Assembly (NCBI RefSeq): GCF_002934625.1
Contig: NZ_PTJD01000011.1
Coordinates: 89,988-153,987 of the forward strand
Direction: 5' to 3'
From: Kineococcus xinjiangensis
Lineage (GTDB): Bacteria > Actinomycetota > Actinomycetes > Actinomycetales > Kineococcaceae
Length of the DNA: 64,000 bases
Shown: positions 23,976 through 32,545 of the stretch, in pieces
Position numbering within the stretch: position 1 is the first letter of the stretch
Layout: every line of letters starts with the position of its first letter
The notes under the pieces: model-generated
What the model was told of the DNA's origin: nothing
Seen by the model: only the letters and a program-made list of their open reading frames with translations
Database searches by the model: none
Position numbers and translations under genes: made by a program

Positions 23976-25472
23976 CTACCGAGTCACCGCCTCGCGGTCG
24001 GGGCTCGAGGAGGGCACCGCGGCGACGACGGTGCACGCCCGCCCGGCGTGCTTGGCGGCGTACAGGGCCTCGTCGGCGCGCCGCATCGCGTCCGCCGGCT
24101 CCTCACCGTCCGCCAGGACCGTGACGCCGATGGAGCAGGTCTGCCCCCGCGGAACCGCCTCGTGCACCGCGGACAGGTGCACCGCGGCCCGCTCGGCGTC
24201 GAGTCCGGGCAGCAGCACCGCGAACTCCTCCCCGCCCCAGCGCGCCAGGGTCACACCCCGTCCCAGCGCCGCCGTCCACGCGACGGCGGCCTCGCGCAGC
24301 AGGTCGTCGCCCGCGTCGTGGCCGAAGCTGTCGTTGAACCGCTTGAAGTGGTCCAGGTCCAGCAGCGCCACCGCCAGCGGGGTGCCGTCCACCCGCGCGG
24401 CGGCGCTCGCCCGGGCCACGTGGAAGTCCCAGGTGCGGCGGTTCGCCAGCCCGGTGAGGGCGTCCGTGCGGGCCTGCACCGCCAGCTGCGCCGCCTGCTG
24501 CCGCAGCTGGCCCAGCAGGTCGTTCGTCCGCAGCGACACGAGCAGCACGAGGACGAGCGCCGCGCAGCCGAGGAGGACCGGGTGGGCCCGGTGGCCGAGC
24601 AGGCCCAGCGCGGCGCTGAGCCCGGAGGGCAGGGCGGCGGCCAGCGCCAGCACGAGCAGTCGCCGCGTCGTCAGGCCCGTCGGCCGCTCCGCCGTCGGCG
24701 GGGCGGGCAGCCGCACGGCCGAGGAGCAGCAGATCGCGACGCTGATGAGGCCCCGGGAGAGCAGCCAGCCGGTGGCGGCCCACGTCGAGGGCCCCCCGCT
24801 GCCGGCGAGGCGCTCGAGGTAGGAGGCGACGTCGGCGACGACGAGCACGCCGAGGCCCGCCAGCAGCAGGTGCGCGGCCGGGGCCCGGTGCCCGGGCAGG
24901 AGCACCGTGCGCGCCAGCACGTACACGATCCCGATGTCGGCGAGGGGGTAGAGCCCGGCGACGATGCGGTCCTGCAGCGGCATGTCGCTGTCCGCGAGGA
25001 GGGGGGCGACGAAGAAGGTCCCGAGCACCGCGGCGCAGCTGAGCGTGACGATGGCCGCGTCGAGGAGCGCCGCGCGACCACTGCGCCCCGTGGGCTGGCG
25101 CACCAGTGCCAGCACCCCGGCCAGGAGGACGGCGTAGCCGCTGAGGAAGAGGATCTCCGGGACCAGCCGGTGCCCGACGTCGACGCCCGTGAACGCCACG
25201 ATGAACGCGACCTCCGCGGTGAGGAACAGCCCCTGCGACGCGGCGAGCAGCGCCCACGGGCGGCGCCGGTCCCTCGGCAGCCGGCGCACCCCCACGACGG
25301 CGACGACGGCCATGAGCGTCGCCACGGCCAGGTAGAGGAGGACGGCCGGCGCCACTCCCCCGAACCCGCGCACCACCGCGTAGAGCGGGACGGGCAGCAG
25401 GCAGAGCGCCGCGGCGAGCCACGGCAGGGCGGGGCCGCGGCGCCGCCCAGGCGTGGTGCCCTCATCGACCAT
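23976..25472 (-). CDS. membrane diguanylate cyclase (GGDEF)
   Basis: 498 residues. About nine hydrophobic segments (residues 17-310) form an N-terminal membrane sensor of no named type. A GGDEF domain follows (about 330-485) with DALTGLANRR, the DLDHFKRFND metal/substrate region, and the active-site loop GGEEF. No RxxD inhibitory site is found five residues before GGEEF, unlike the second GGDEF protein in the window. It should make cyclic di-GMP in response to an unknown membrane signal. It lies only 9 nt upstream of serS on the same strand. Confidence 0.9.
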   Translation of the reverse strand: MVDEGTTPGRRRGPALPWLAAALCLLPVPLYAVVRGFGGVAPAVLLYLAVATLMAVVAVVGVRRLPRDRRRPWALLAASQGLFLTAEVAFIVAFTGVDVGHRLVPEILFLSGYAVLLAGVLALVRQPTGRSGRAALLDAAIVTLSCAAVLGTFFVAPLLADSDMPLQDRIVAGLYPLADIGIVYVLARTVLLPGHRAPAAHLLLAGLGVLVVADVASYLERLAGSGGPSTWAATGWLLSRGLISVAICCSSAVRLPAPPTAERPTGLTTRRLLVLALAAALPSGLSAALGLLGHRAHPVLLGCAALVLVLLVSLRTNDLLGQLRQQAAQLAVQARTDALTGLANRRTWDFHVARASAAARVDGTPLAVALLDLDHFKRFNDSFGHDAGDDLLREAAVAWTAALGRGVTLARWGGEEFAVLLPGLDAERAAVHLSAVHEAVPRGQTCSIGVTVLADGEEPADAMRRADEALYAAKHAGRACTVVAAVPSSSPDREAVTR

Positions 25473-25617
25473 GCCGTCGCATCGACCGCCGCGTCAGCCT
25501 GGTTGAGCGCGGGGCGCGGTGCGGGGGCGGACACCACCGCATCGGCGCAGCGCGGGCGGGCCACCGGCGGTGACCGCCGGTCGGGCGGGACCCCCCGCCG
25601 CCGGTACCGTCGTCGTC

Positions 25618-26709
25618 GTGAGCGGAGACCCGGGGACCCTTCTGCTGCTCGGGTTCCTCGTCCTGCTCGTGGTGATCGTCGTGGTGGCGGTCGCGGACAT
25701 GCGCCCCCGCACGCCCCGGACCCCGCCCCGGCCCGAGCCGATCTCGCCGCTGCCGTCCACGGGCAGGCGCCCGCAGGCCGCCGTGGTCGTCAACCCCACG
25801 AAGTTCCCGGGCGGCCTCGACACCCTGCACGCCGAGGTGGAGGCCACGTTCCTGTCCCGCGGCTGGTCCCCGCCGCTGTGGATGGAGACCACCGCCGAGG
25901 ACACCGGCCGGGGCCAGACGCGCACCGCCCTGGACGCGGGGGTGGACGTCGTGCTGGCCTGCGGCGGCGACGGCACCGTCCGCGCGGTGGGTGGGGCCCT
26001 GGCCGGGACGGGGGTGCCGCTGGGCCTGCTGCCCGCCGGGACCGGCAACCTCCTCGCCCGCAACCTCGACGTGCCCGTCGCCGACCTCGGCAGGGCGCTG
26101 GACGTCACCTTCACCGGCTCCGACCACGCGATCGACGTCGGGCGCATGCTCATCGACCGCTCCGGCCGCGACCGCGCGCCCGAGGAGCACGCCTTCCTGG
26201 TGATGGCCGGCATGGGCTTCGACGCGGCGGTGATGATCGGGGTGGAGGAGGTGCTCAAGGCCCGCATCGGCCCGGCTGCCTACGTGCTGTCCGGCCTCCA
26301 GGCGCTGCGGGGCCCGCAGACGAAGGTCCGCATCCAGGTGGACGACCGGAAGCCGATGACCCGGCGCATGCGGGCCGTGATCGTCGGCAACTGCGGACGG
26401 CTGGTGGGTGGGGTCGCGCTCATGCCGGCGGCGCGGGTGGACGACGGCTGGCTCGACGCGGTCGTGCTGTCCCCGCGAGGGATCGTGTCCTGGGCGGCGG
26501 TGACGTGGCAGGTGGTGACAGCCGCCCGCCGCGGCCACCCGCGGGTCGAGCACCTGCGCTGCCGGCGCCTGCAGGTGGTGAGCGCCTCCCCGACGGAGGT
26601 GCAGCTGGACGGCGACCCCCTCGGCGGTGCGCGGAGGCTCGTGGTGGAGGTCGATCCGGGCGCCCTGCTGGTGCGGGTCCCCGCGGCGCCCACCGGCGTC
26701 CGGCCCTGA
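25618..26709 (+). CDS. diacylglycerol kinase-family lipid kinase
   Basis: 363 residues from a GTG at 25618. A single N-terminal transmembrane segment (about 8-26) is followed by the DAGK catalytic domain: VVVNPTKF, the nucleotide-binding CGGDGTVRAV, GLLPAGTGNLLARNL, and a C-terminal beta domain ending LDGDPLGG. Enzymes of this family phosphorylate diacylglycerol, sphingoid bases or mannosylated lipids; the presence of a membrane anchor suggests a membrane lipid substrate. It converges with pheA, only 8 nt away. Confidence 0.88.
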   Translation: MSGDPGTLLLLGFLVLLVVIVVVAVADMRPRTPRTPPRPEPISPLPSTGRRPQAAVVVNPTKFPGGLDTLHAEVEATFLSRGWSPPLWMETTAEDTGRGQTRTALDAGVDVVLACGGDGTVRAVGGALAGTGVPLGLLPAGTGNLLARNLDVPVADLGRALDVTFTGSDHAIDVGRMLIDRSGRDRAPEEHAFLVMAGMGFDAAVMIGVEEVLKARIGPAAYVLSGLQALRGPQTKVRIQVDDRKPMTRRMRAVIVGNCGRLVGGVALMPAARVDDGWLDAVVLSPRGIVSWAAVTWQVVTAARRGHPRVEHLRCRRLQVVSASPTEVQLDGDPLGGARRLVVEVDPGALLVRVPAAPTGVRP

Positions 26710-26717
26710 CCCGCCGG

Positions 26718-27710
26718 CTAGACCGACCGGCCGGCGCGCACCCGCTGCAGCCACGACTCGGCCGCGGCGAACGCCTCCTCCCCCGGTCCGCTGCCCGTCA
26801 CGGCCGGGCTGCCGGCCTGCGGGTAGCTGCCGAGGAAGCGCACCCGCTCGCAGATGCGGTGCAGGCCCATGAGCGCCTCACCCACGCGGGACTCGGCGAC
26901 GTGCCCCTCGCAGTCGATGGAGAAGCTGTAGCGGCCGAGGGCGTCGCCGGTGGGGCGGGACTCGATGCGGGAGAGGTTGATGCCGCGGGTGACGAACTGC
27001 TCCAGCACCTCGATGAGGGCACCGGGGTGGTCGGCGCGCAGGAACGCCACGAGCGACGTCTTGTCGGCGCCCGTCGGCGCAGGGATGACCGGGCGCTCCC
27101 CCGGCGCGGCGGGGCGGGCCAGGAGCACGAAGCGGGTCTCGGCGCCGCGGGTGTCGCCGATGTCCTCGGCGAGGACCTCCAGGCCGAACCGCGCCGCCGC
27201 GAGGGGGGCGCAGACGGCCGCGTCGTAGCCGGCGGCCTCGGCGTCCACCGGCTCCGCGAGGCCCGCGGCGGCGGCGGCCGTGGACAGCGACGGCAGGTAG
27301 CGCGCCCCCTGCAGGTTGCGGTCCAGCCAGCGGCGCACCTGGGCGTGGGCGTGGGAGTGGGTGCTGACGGTCCGCACGTCCGCCAGCGCGGTGCCGGGGC
27401 GGGCCGCCAGGACGAAGGTGACGGGGATGACGACCTCCCCGACGACCAGCAGGGGATCGCCCGCGGCCAGGCCGTCCAGGGTGGCGGAGACCCCGCCCTC
27501 CACGGAGTTCTCGATGGGGACGACCCCGATGTCGGCCAGCCCCGAGCGGACGGCCGCGATGGTGGCGTCCACGCTCGGGTAGGGGTCGGCGGGCGCTCCG
27601 GCGGGGGCGACGGTGCGCAGCGCGGCCTCGGTGAACGTGCCGGTGGGGCCGAAGAACGCGTAGCGGGGCGGCTGGTCCGGGGAGGCGGGCGGGGACGCGT
27701 CGGTCGGCAC
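26718..27710 (-). CDS. pheA: prephenate dehydratase
   Basis: 330 residues from a GTG. The prephenate dehydratase domain (about 15-195) has FFGPTGTFTEAA, VPIENSVEGGV and the catalytic TRF (ETRFVLLAR). A C-terminal ACT domain (about 215-290) has KTSLVAFLRADHPGAL and GINLSRIESRPT, the phenylalanine-binding motifs for feedback inhibition. It converts prephenate to phenylpyruvate in phenylalanine synthesis. Monofunctional, as usual in actinobacteria (no chorismate mutase part). Confidence 0.95.
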   Translation of the reverse strand: MPTDASPPASPDQPPRYAFFGPTGTFTEAALRTVAPAGAPADPYPSVDATIAAVRSGLADIGVVPIENSVEGGVSATLDGLAAGDPLLVVGEVVIPVTFVLAARPGTALADVRTVSTHSHAHAQVRRWLDRNLQGARYLPSLSTAAAAAGLAEPVDAEAAGYDAAVCAPLAAARFGLEVLAEDIGDTRGAETRFVLLARPAAPGERPVIPAPTGADKTSLVAFLRADHPGALIEVLEQFVTRGINLSRIESRPTGDALGRYSFSIDCEGHVAESRVGEALMGLHRICERVRFLGSYPQAGSPAVTGSGPGEEAFAAAESWLQRVRAGRSV

Positions 27711-27802
27711 GGGGGACGAGGCTAGCCGGACCTCCCGGCGGTGCCCGCAGGTTCGCGCCGCACCGGTCCCGGCCCCGGCGACGGAGCGGGGATCATGGAG
27801 CC

Positions 27803-29110
27803 ATGGCAGCGCACCCCCACGGCCACACCCACGACCCGGCCGCGCTGCGGTCCGTCCGCGCCCCCCGGGGCGTGCGGTGGCTCCTCGGGGTGCTGGTCGT
27901 GCTGCTCCTCGCGGCGGCCCTGGCGGGGGTGGCGTCGACGTGGCCCACCGGCGCCCGCCCCGGCGCCGCCCCCACCGCCACCACCTTCGTGGGCGAGGAG
28001 GTCGTCCACGGCCGTGTCGAGGGGGTCCGGCAGGACCGCTGCCCCGGCACGTCGGAGGACCGGCTGCCCGACGGTGAGATCCCCGCCGTCGTCGACTGCC
28101 CCCATGCCGCGGTGCGCCTGAACGACGGCCCCGGGGCCGGCTCGACGGTGGAGGTGCCCGTGCCGGCCCTGATCGCCCGGGGCGGCCTCGAGCGGGGCGA
28201 CGCCGTGACGCTGAGCCTGTTCCCCGCCACCGCCGGGCAACCGGCCGTCTACGCCTGGAACGACTTCGACCGCCGCTTCCCCCTGGCCCTGGCCGTGGGC
28301 CTGTTCGCCGTGCTCACGGTCGCCGTCGCGGGCCGCCGGGGGGTCGCCGCCCTCGTCGGCCTCGGTGTCGGGGGCGCCGCCGTCCTCGGCTACGTCGTGC
28401 CGTCGCTGCTGGAGGGGAACTCCCCCGTCGTGGTGGCCCTCAGCGCCTCCGTCGCGGTCATGGGCGTCGTCCTCTACACCACCCACGGCGTCTCCACCCG
28501 CACGACGGCCGCCTACCTCGGCACCGTCGCGGGGCTGGGCGCCACCGCCCTGCTGGCGCACGCCGCCGTCGACGCGACGCAGCTGCGCGGGCTGGACGAC
28601 GAGGACTCCTACACCGTCTCCCTCCTCGCCGGCGGCGTGGACCTGCGGGGCTTCGTCCTGGCCGGGGTGGTCATCGCGGCGCTCGGCAGCCTCAACGACG
28701 TCACCATCACCCAGGCGTCGGCGGTGTGGGAGGTCCGCGCCCACGACCCCGCCGCCCGCTTCGCCACGCTGCTGCGCAGCGGGATGCGGGTCGGCCGCGA
28801 CCACCTGGCGTCCACCGTCTACACCGTCGCGTTCGCCTACGCGGGCGCGGCGCTGCCCACCCTGCTGCTCATCGAGCTCTACGAGCGCCCCCTGGGACAG
28901 GTCCTCACCTCGGGCGCGGTCGCGGAGGAGGTGGTGCGCACCGTCGTGGCGGGCGCCGCCCTGGCCCTGGCGGTGCCGTTCACGACGGCGCTGGCCGCGG
29001 CCGCGATCGGGGCCGGGACGCGTGTGGAGGGCACGCGGGTGGAGGGCACGCGGGTGGACGGGGCCGCGGCGGGCCCCGGCGAGGCCCCCGGCGCCGAGGG
29101 CCTGTCCTAG
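27803..29110 (+). CDS. YibE/F-family membrane protein
   Basis: 435 residues. A His-containing N-terminus (HPHGHTHD) precedes a first transmembrane segment, an extracytoplasmic beta-like domain of about 100 residues, and a C-terminal multi-pass region with LGSLNDVTITQASAV and TVAFAYAGAALPTLLL, the signatures of the YibE/F family. The function is unknown. The C-terminus contains a short in-frame tandem repeat (GTRVEG, GTRVEG, GTRVDG) encoded by 18-bp repeats. Confidence 0.88.
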   Translation: MAAHPHGHTHDPAALRSVRAPRGVRWLLGVLVVLLLAAALAGVASTWPTGARPGAAPTATTFVGEEVVHGRVEGVRQDRCPGTSEDRLPDGEIPAVVDCPHAAVRLNDGPGAGSTVEVPVPALIARGGLERGDAVTLSLFPATAGQPAVYAWNDFDRRFPLALAVGLFAVLTVAVAGRRGVAALVGLGVGGAAVLGYVVPSLLEGNSPVVVALSASVAVMGVVLYTTHGVSTRTTAAYLGTVAGLGATALLAHAAVDATQLRGLDDEDSYTVSLLAGGVDLRGFVLAGVVIAALGSLNDVTITQASAVWEVRAHDPAARFATLLRSGMRVGRDHLASTVYTVAFAYAGAALPTLLLIELYERPLGQVLTSGAVAEEVVRTVVAGAALALAVPFTTALAAAAIGAGTRVEGTRVEGTRVDGAAAGPGEAPGAEGLS

Positions 29111-29143
29111 GGTCGCCCGCATGACCGGCGCAGGTGCCCACCC

Positions 29144-30322
29144 GTGACAGCCGCCCCACCACCCGGCTGGCCGCTGCCGGTCGCGGTGCTGGACGCCGAC
29201 GCCCTGGAGCACAACGTCGAGCGGATGGCGCGCTGGTGCCGCGACCACGGCGTCCTCCTGGCCCCGCACGGGAAGACGACGATGGCCCCGGCGCTGTTCC
29301 GCCGCCAGCTCGCGGCGGGGGCCTGGGGGCTCACCACGGCGAGCGTGGCGCAGGCGCGGACGGCCCGGGCGGCCGGGGCCCGGAGGGTGCTGGTGGCCAA
29401 CCTCGTCGTCGACCCCGGCGACATCGCCTGGGCGGGCGCGCAGGTCGACGCCGACCCAGAGGTCGTGGTGCTCGTGTACGCGGACAGCACAGCGGCGGTG
29501 CGGCGGCTGGAGGAGGTGCTGCGGGCCCGCGGGCAGCAGCGCCCGCTGCCGGTGCTGGTGGAGGTCGGCTACACCGGGGGCCGCACCGGGTGCCGCGACG
29601 TGGCGTCCGCCGTGGCGGTGGCGCGGCTGGTGCGGGACAGCCCCCTGCTGCGGCTCGCGGGCGTCAGCGGCTACGAGGGGCTCATCGCCCGCCCCGACCC
29701 GGCCGCGGAGGAGGTTGCGGTGCGGGAGTTCCTCGGCACGGTGCGGCAGGCGGCGCGGGCCCTGCACGCCGCGGGGCTGTTCGAGGCGGCCGGACCGGAC
29801 GGCGTCCTCGTCAGCGCGGGTGGCAGCTCGTGGTTCGACCTCGTGGTGGACGTCCTCGGCGCCGAGCCCGTCCCCGGCGCCCGCACGGTGCTGCGCAGCG
29901 GCTGCTCCCTCACCCACGACGCCGGCACGTACCGGCGGAGCTCCCCCCTCGACGGGCGCGGGACCGGCGACGACGCGCTGCGGCAGGCCCTGCACGTGTG
30001 GGCGCACGTGCTGTCGCGCCCGGAGCCGGGCCTGGCAGTGGCGGGCTTCGGCAAGCGGCACACGGGCACCGACCGGGGGCTGCCGGTTGCGCAGCTGGTG
30101 CTCGACGCCACCGGCGCGGCGCGGGACGTGGAGGGTGCCGTCACCGTCACCGCGGTCCACGACCAGCACGCGGTGCTGCGGGTCGCGCCGGAGGACCCCC
30201 TGGCGGTGGGGGACCTGCTGCGGGTGGGGGTCGACCACCCGTGCACGACGTTCGACCGGTGGCGGCGGCTGCCGGTGGTGCGTCAGGGCCGGGTGGTCGA
30301 GGTGGTGGAGACGGAGTTCTGA
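29144..30322 (+). CDS. D-serine dehydratase-like / amino-acid aldolase PLP enzyme
   Basis: 392 residues from a GTG. A fold-type III alanine-racemase-like barrel begins with VAVLDADALEHN. The PLP lysine is in APHGKTTM (about residue 44), and the C-terminal D-serine-dehydratase domain ends with VGVDHPCTTFD, the His-Cys zinc site of eukaryotic-type D-serine dehydratases and D-threonine aldolases. It could deaminate D-serine or cleave D-threonine-like hydroxy amino acids. It lies 33 nt after the YibE/F gene, perhaps in one transcript. Confidence 0.85.
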   Translation: MTAAPPPGWPLPVAVLDADALEHNVERMARWCRDHGVLLAPHGKTTMAPALFRRQLAAGAWGLTTASVAQARTARAAGARRVLVANLVVDPGDIAWAGAQVDADPEVVVLVYADSTAAVRRLEEVLRARGQQRPLPVLVEVGYTGGRTGCRDVASAVAVARLVRDSPLLRLAGVSGYEGLIARPDPAAEEVAVREFLGTVRQAARALHAAGLFEAAGPDGVLVSAGGSSWFDLVVDVLGAEPVPGARTVLRSGCSLTHDAGTYRRSSPLDGRGTGDDALRQALHVWAHVLSRPEPGLAVAGFGKRHTGTDRGLPVAQLVLDATGAARDVEGAVTVTAVHDQHAVLRVAPEDPLAVGDLLRVGVDHPCTTFDRWRRLPVVRQGRVVEVVETEF

Positions 30323-30356
30323 GCCCCTCCCACCCGCAGGGCCTCACTGCAGGGCC

Positions 30357-31823
30357 TCACTGCAGGGCGGACGTCAGCCGTGCCAGGTTCTCCAGCAGCC
30401 GGTGCCGGTGGGAGCGCTGCATCCACTCCTTGAGGAACAGCTCCGTGCTGCGCTCGCGGTAGCCGCCGCTGATGCGGCGCAGGTCCGCGGCGAAGTCCTT
30501 GCCGCAGACCATCACCGAGACCTCCAGGTCGAGGATGAACGAGCGGATGTCCATGTTGCTGGAGCCCACGACCGACACGACGTCGTCGATGATCATGTGC
30601 TTGTCGTGGAGGACGTAGGGCGCGGGGTAGCGGAAGATGCGCACCCCGGCGCGCAGCAGCGTCTCGTAGTAGGAGCGCTGGGCGTAGTGCACGAGGAGCT
30701 GGTCGCCGATCTCGGAGACGAAGAGCTCCACGGACAGCCCCCGCTGGGCGGCGGTGGTGATGGCGAACAGCATCGACTCGTCGGGCACGAAGTACGGGCT
30801 GACGATGGAGATCCGCTCCTGCGCGCTGTACAGGAGGGTGTTGAAGAGGCGGAGGTTGTTCTCCCCCTCGAAGCCCGGCCCACTGGGCACGACCTGGCAC
30901 TCCAGGGTGGCCACGCCCGCGGGCAGGGTGACCGGCTCGATCTCCTGCTCCAGCAGCTCGTCGGTCTCGCTGTACCAGTCGGTGAGGAAGAGGGCGTCGA
31001 CGCCGGAGACGACGGGCCCCTCCATCCGCACCATGAGGTCCTGCCACTGCAGGCCGCGACGGCGGTTGCCGCGGTGGTTGTAGCTGCGGTCCACCATGTT
31101 CTGCGAGCCCACCCACGCCACCTCCGCGTCGACGACGAGGAGCTTGCGGTGGTTGCGCAGGTCGGGGCGCTGGTAGCGGCCCCGGTGCAGCTGCACCGGC
31201 AGCATGGGGTGCCAGATCACGCCGATCTCGGTGAGGTGGCGGATGGTGCGGCGGTAGCCGGGCATGCGCAGGGACCCGATGTGGTCGAACAGGACCCGCA
31301 CCACCACGCCGCGGCGCACGGCGTCGGCGAGGGCCTCGAAGAACGGCTCCGTGGTGGCGTCGCGGGCGAGGATGTAGAACTCGGCGTGGACGTAGTGCCG
31401 GGCCCGGCGGACCTCGTCGGCCATCGCGCGGATCGCGGTCTCGTAGTCGTCGACGACCTCCGCCCGGTTGCCGCCGACGAGCGGCATGGCGCCGAGGTTG
31501 CGGTTGAGCTGCACGACGCCGGGCAGCCACGGGGGCCACGGGTGGTCCTCGGCGACGAGGTCCATGCCGCGGGTGGCGTCGAGGATGAGCCGGTTGATCT
31601 CGCGCTGCTTGGTGCGCCGGCCGCTGGGCAGCTTGGGGTCGCCGATGAACAGGAAGAGCAGGGCCCCCAGGTAGGGGATGAAGAAGACCGCGAGCAGCCA
31701 CGCCATGGCGGAGGAGGGGCGCCGGTTGACGGGCACCACGGCCACGGCGATGCACCGGATGACGATGTCGATCGTCAGGAGCACGCCGGGCAGGAGCAGG
31801 GTGAGCACCCAGTCGTCCGCCAC
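30357..31823 (-). CDS. cls: cardiolipin synthase
   Basis: 488 residues from the GTG at 31823, chosen because GGAGAG lies 7 nt upstream; a GTG six nt earlier is possible. Two N-terminal transmembrane helices (about 5-60) precede two phospholipase-D domains with HKD motifs: NHRKLLVVD with WVGSQN, and HDKHMIIDD with VVGSSNMD. It condenses phosphatidylglycerol molecules into cardiolipin at the membrane. The length and layout match ClsA-type enzymes. Confidence 0.93.
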   Translation of the reverse strand: MADDWVLTLLLPGVLLTIDIVIRCIAVAVVPVNRRPSSAMAWLLAVFFIPYLGALLFLFIGDPKLPSGRRTKQREINRLILDATRGMDLVAEDHPWPPWLPGVVQLNRNLGAMPLVGGNRAEVVDDYETAIRAMADEVRRARHYVHAEFYILARDATTEPFFEALADAVRRGVVVRVLFDHIGSLRMPGYRRTIRHLTEIGVIWHPMLPVQLHRGRYQRPDLRNHRKLLVVDAEVAWVGSQNMVDRSYNHRGNRRRGLQWQDLMVRMEGPVVSGVDALFLTDWYSETDELLEQEIEPVTLPAGVATLECQVVPSGPGFEGENNLRLFNTLLYSAQERISIVSPYFVPDESMLFAITTAAQRGLSVELFVSEIGDQLLVHYAQRSYYETLLRAGVRIFRYPAPYVLHDKHMIIDDVVSVVGSSNMDIRSFILDLEVSVMVCGKDFAADLRRISGGYRERSTELFLKEWMQRSHRHRLLENLARLTSALQ

Positions 31824-32164
31824 GTCCACGCTCTCCGTCCGCTGCCGTCCTCTCGTCCCTGGACCGGGCTGCCCCGCCCGGTCGGTCGACGGCCCCGCTC
31901 CCGCGCCCACCGGGGGTGGCTGCGGGGTCGTGCCGGGCGTCGCACCCCCGATCCTCGCCGCAGGCCCGCCCGTGCGCACAGCCGGGGGGCGCAGGACCAC
32001 CGCATCGGCTCAGCGCCGGCCCCCGGCACCGCCCCGCGCGGGCTGCCCGTGCAGACCTTCGTGCAGACCCTCCAACGGAAAGGACCCTTTCCGTTGTCGA
32101 GATGACGTCTCGACAACGGAAAGGGTCCTTTCCGCGCGGTGTGCGGTGTCCGGGGAGCGCGGGC
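31824..32164. other. intergenic stretch upstream of cls with no supported gene
   Basis: 341 nt between cls and the WhiB-like gene, both on the minus strand. Apart from dyad element 3 near its right end it holds GC-rich sequence with only short shadow frames. It should include the cls promoter, but no convincing -35/-10 pair is visible. Confidence 0.6.
32076..32134. repeat. dyad element 3 (paired 16-bp cores)
   Basis: Cores at 32077-32092 and 32118-32133, 41 bp apart. The arms are perfectly complementary for 27 nt on each side of a 5-nt loop (32103-32107), but outside the cores the arm sequence (GTTGTCGAGA) differs from the other elements, indicating compensatory change. It lies about 30 nt beyond the stop codon of the WhiB gene (minus strand). 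Confidence 0.93.
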
Positions 32165-32473
32165 TCAGCCGGCGCGGCGGGTCAGACGCTCCTCGCGGCG
32201 GCGCTGCGACCACATGCGCTCGCGGTCCTCCTCCGTCAGTCCGCCCCACACCCCGTAGGGCTCGCGGTACTTCATGACGTGCTCGCGGCAGGCGTCGAGC
32301 ACGGGGCAGCGGTTGCACACGGCGACGGCTTCGGCGTCGCGCCGCTGGCGGGCTGCTCCGCGCTCCAGCTCCGGGTGGAAGAAGACCTCGGGGTCAGCGG
32401 CACGGCAGGCTCCGCGGAGTTGCCACTCCCACTGGTCGCTGGTGGGACGGAGCTGTCGGGACAGATCAGGCAC
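32165..32473 (-). CDS. whiB3: WhiB3/WhiD-type iron-sulfur transcription factor
   Basis: 102 residues from a GTG with AAGGGGGG upstream. The order matches WhiB3/WhiD: DQWEWQLRGACR, FFHPELERGAARQRRD, four cluster cysteines (one in GAC, then CNRCPVLDAC), EPYGVWGGLTEEDRE as the G[V/I]WGG turn, and a basic C-terminus. These proteins bind a 4Fe-4S cluster and the primary sigma factor, and govern redox response and sporulation-type differentiation. The upstream 72 nt (32474-32545) are AT-richer and probably hold its promoter. Confidence 0.9.
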   Translation of the reverse strand: MPDLSRQLRPTSDQWEWQLRGACRAADPEVFFHPELERGAARQRRDAEAVAVCNRCPVLDACREHVMKYREPYGVWGGLTEEDRERMWSQRRREERLTRRAG

Positions 32474-32545
32474 GGGTTATCCCCCCTTGAGGTCGGCGTC
32501 AGGCCTCTTACTCCCCCACCCTCCCGTAAGTTAAACGCAAAGTCA

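Noticed and set aside
22413..27725. A 1770-codon open plus-strand frame through serS, the GGDEF gene and pheA
   Set aside because: It is antisense to three well-supported genes and has Arg/Gln/His-rich composition; absence of stops reflects GC content.
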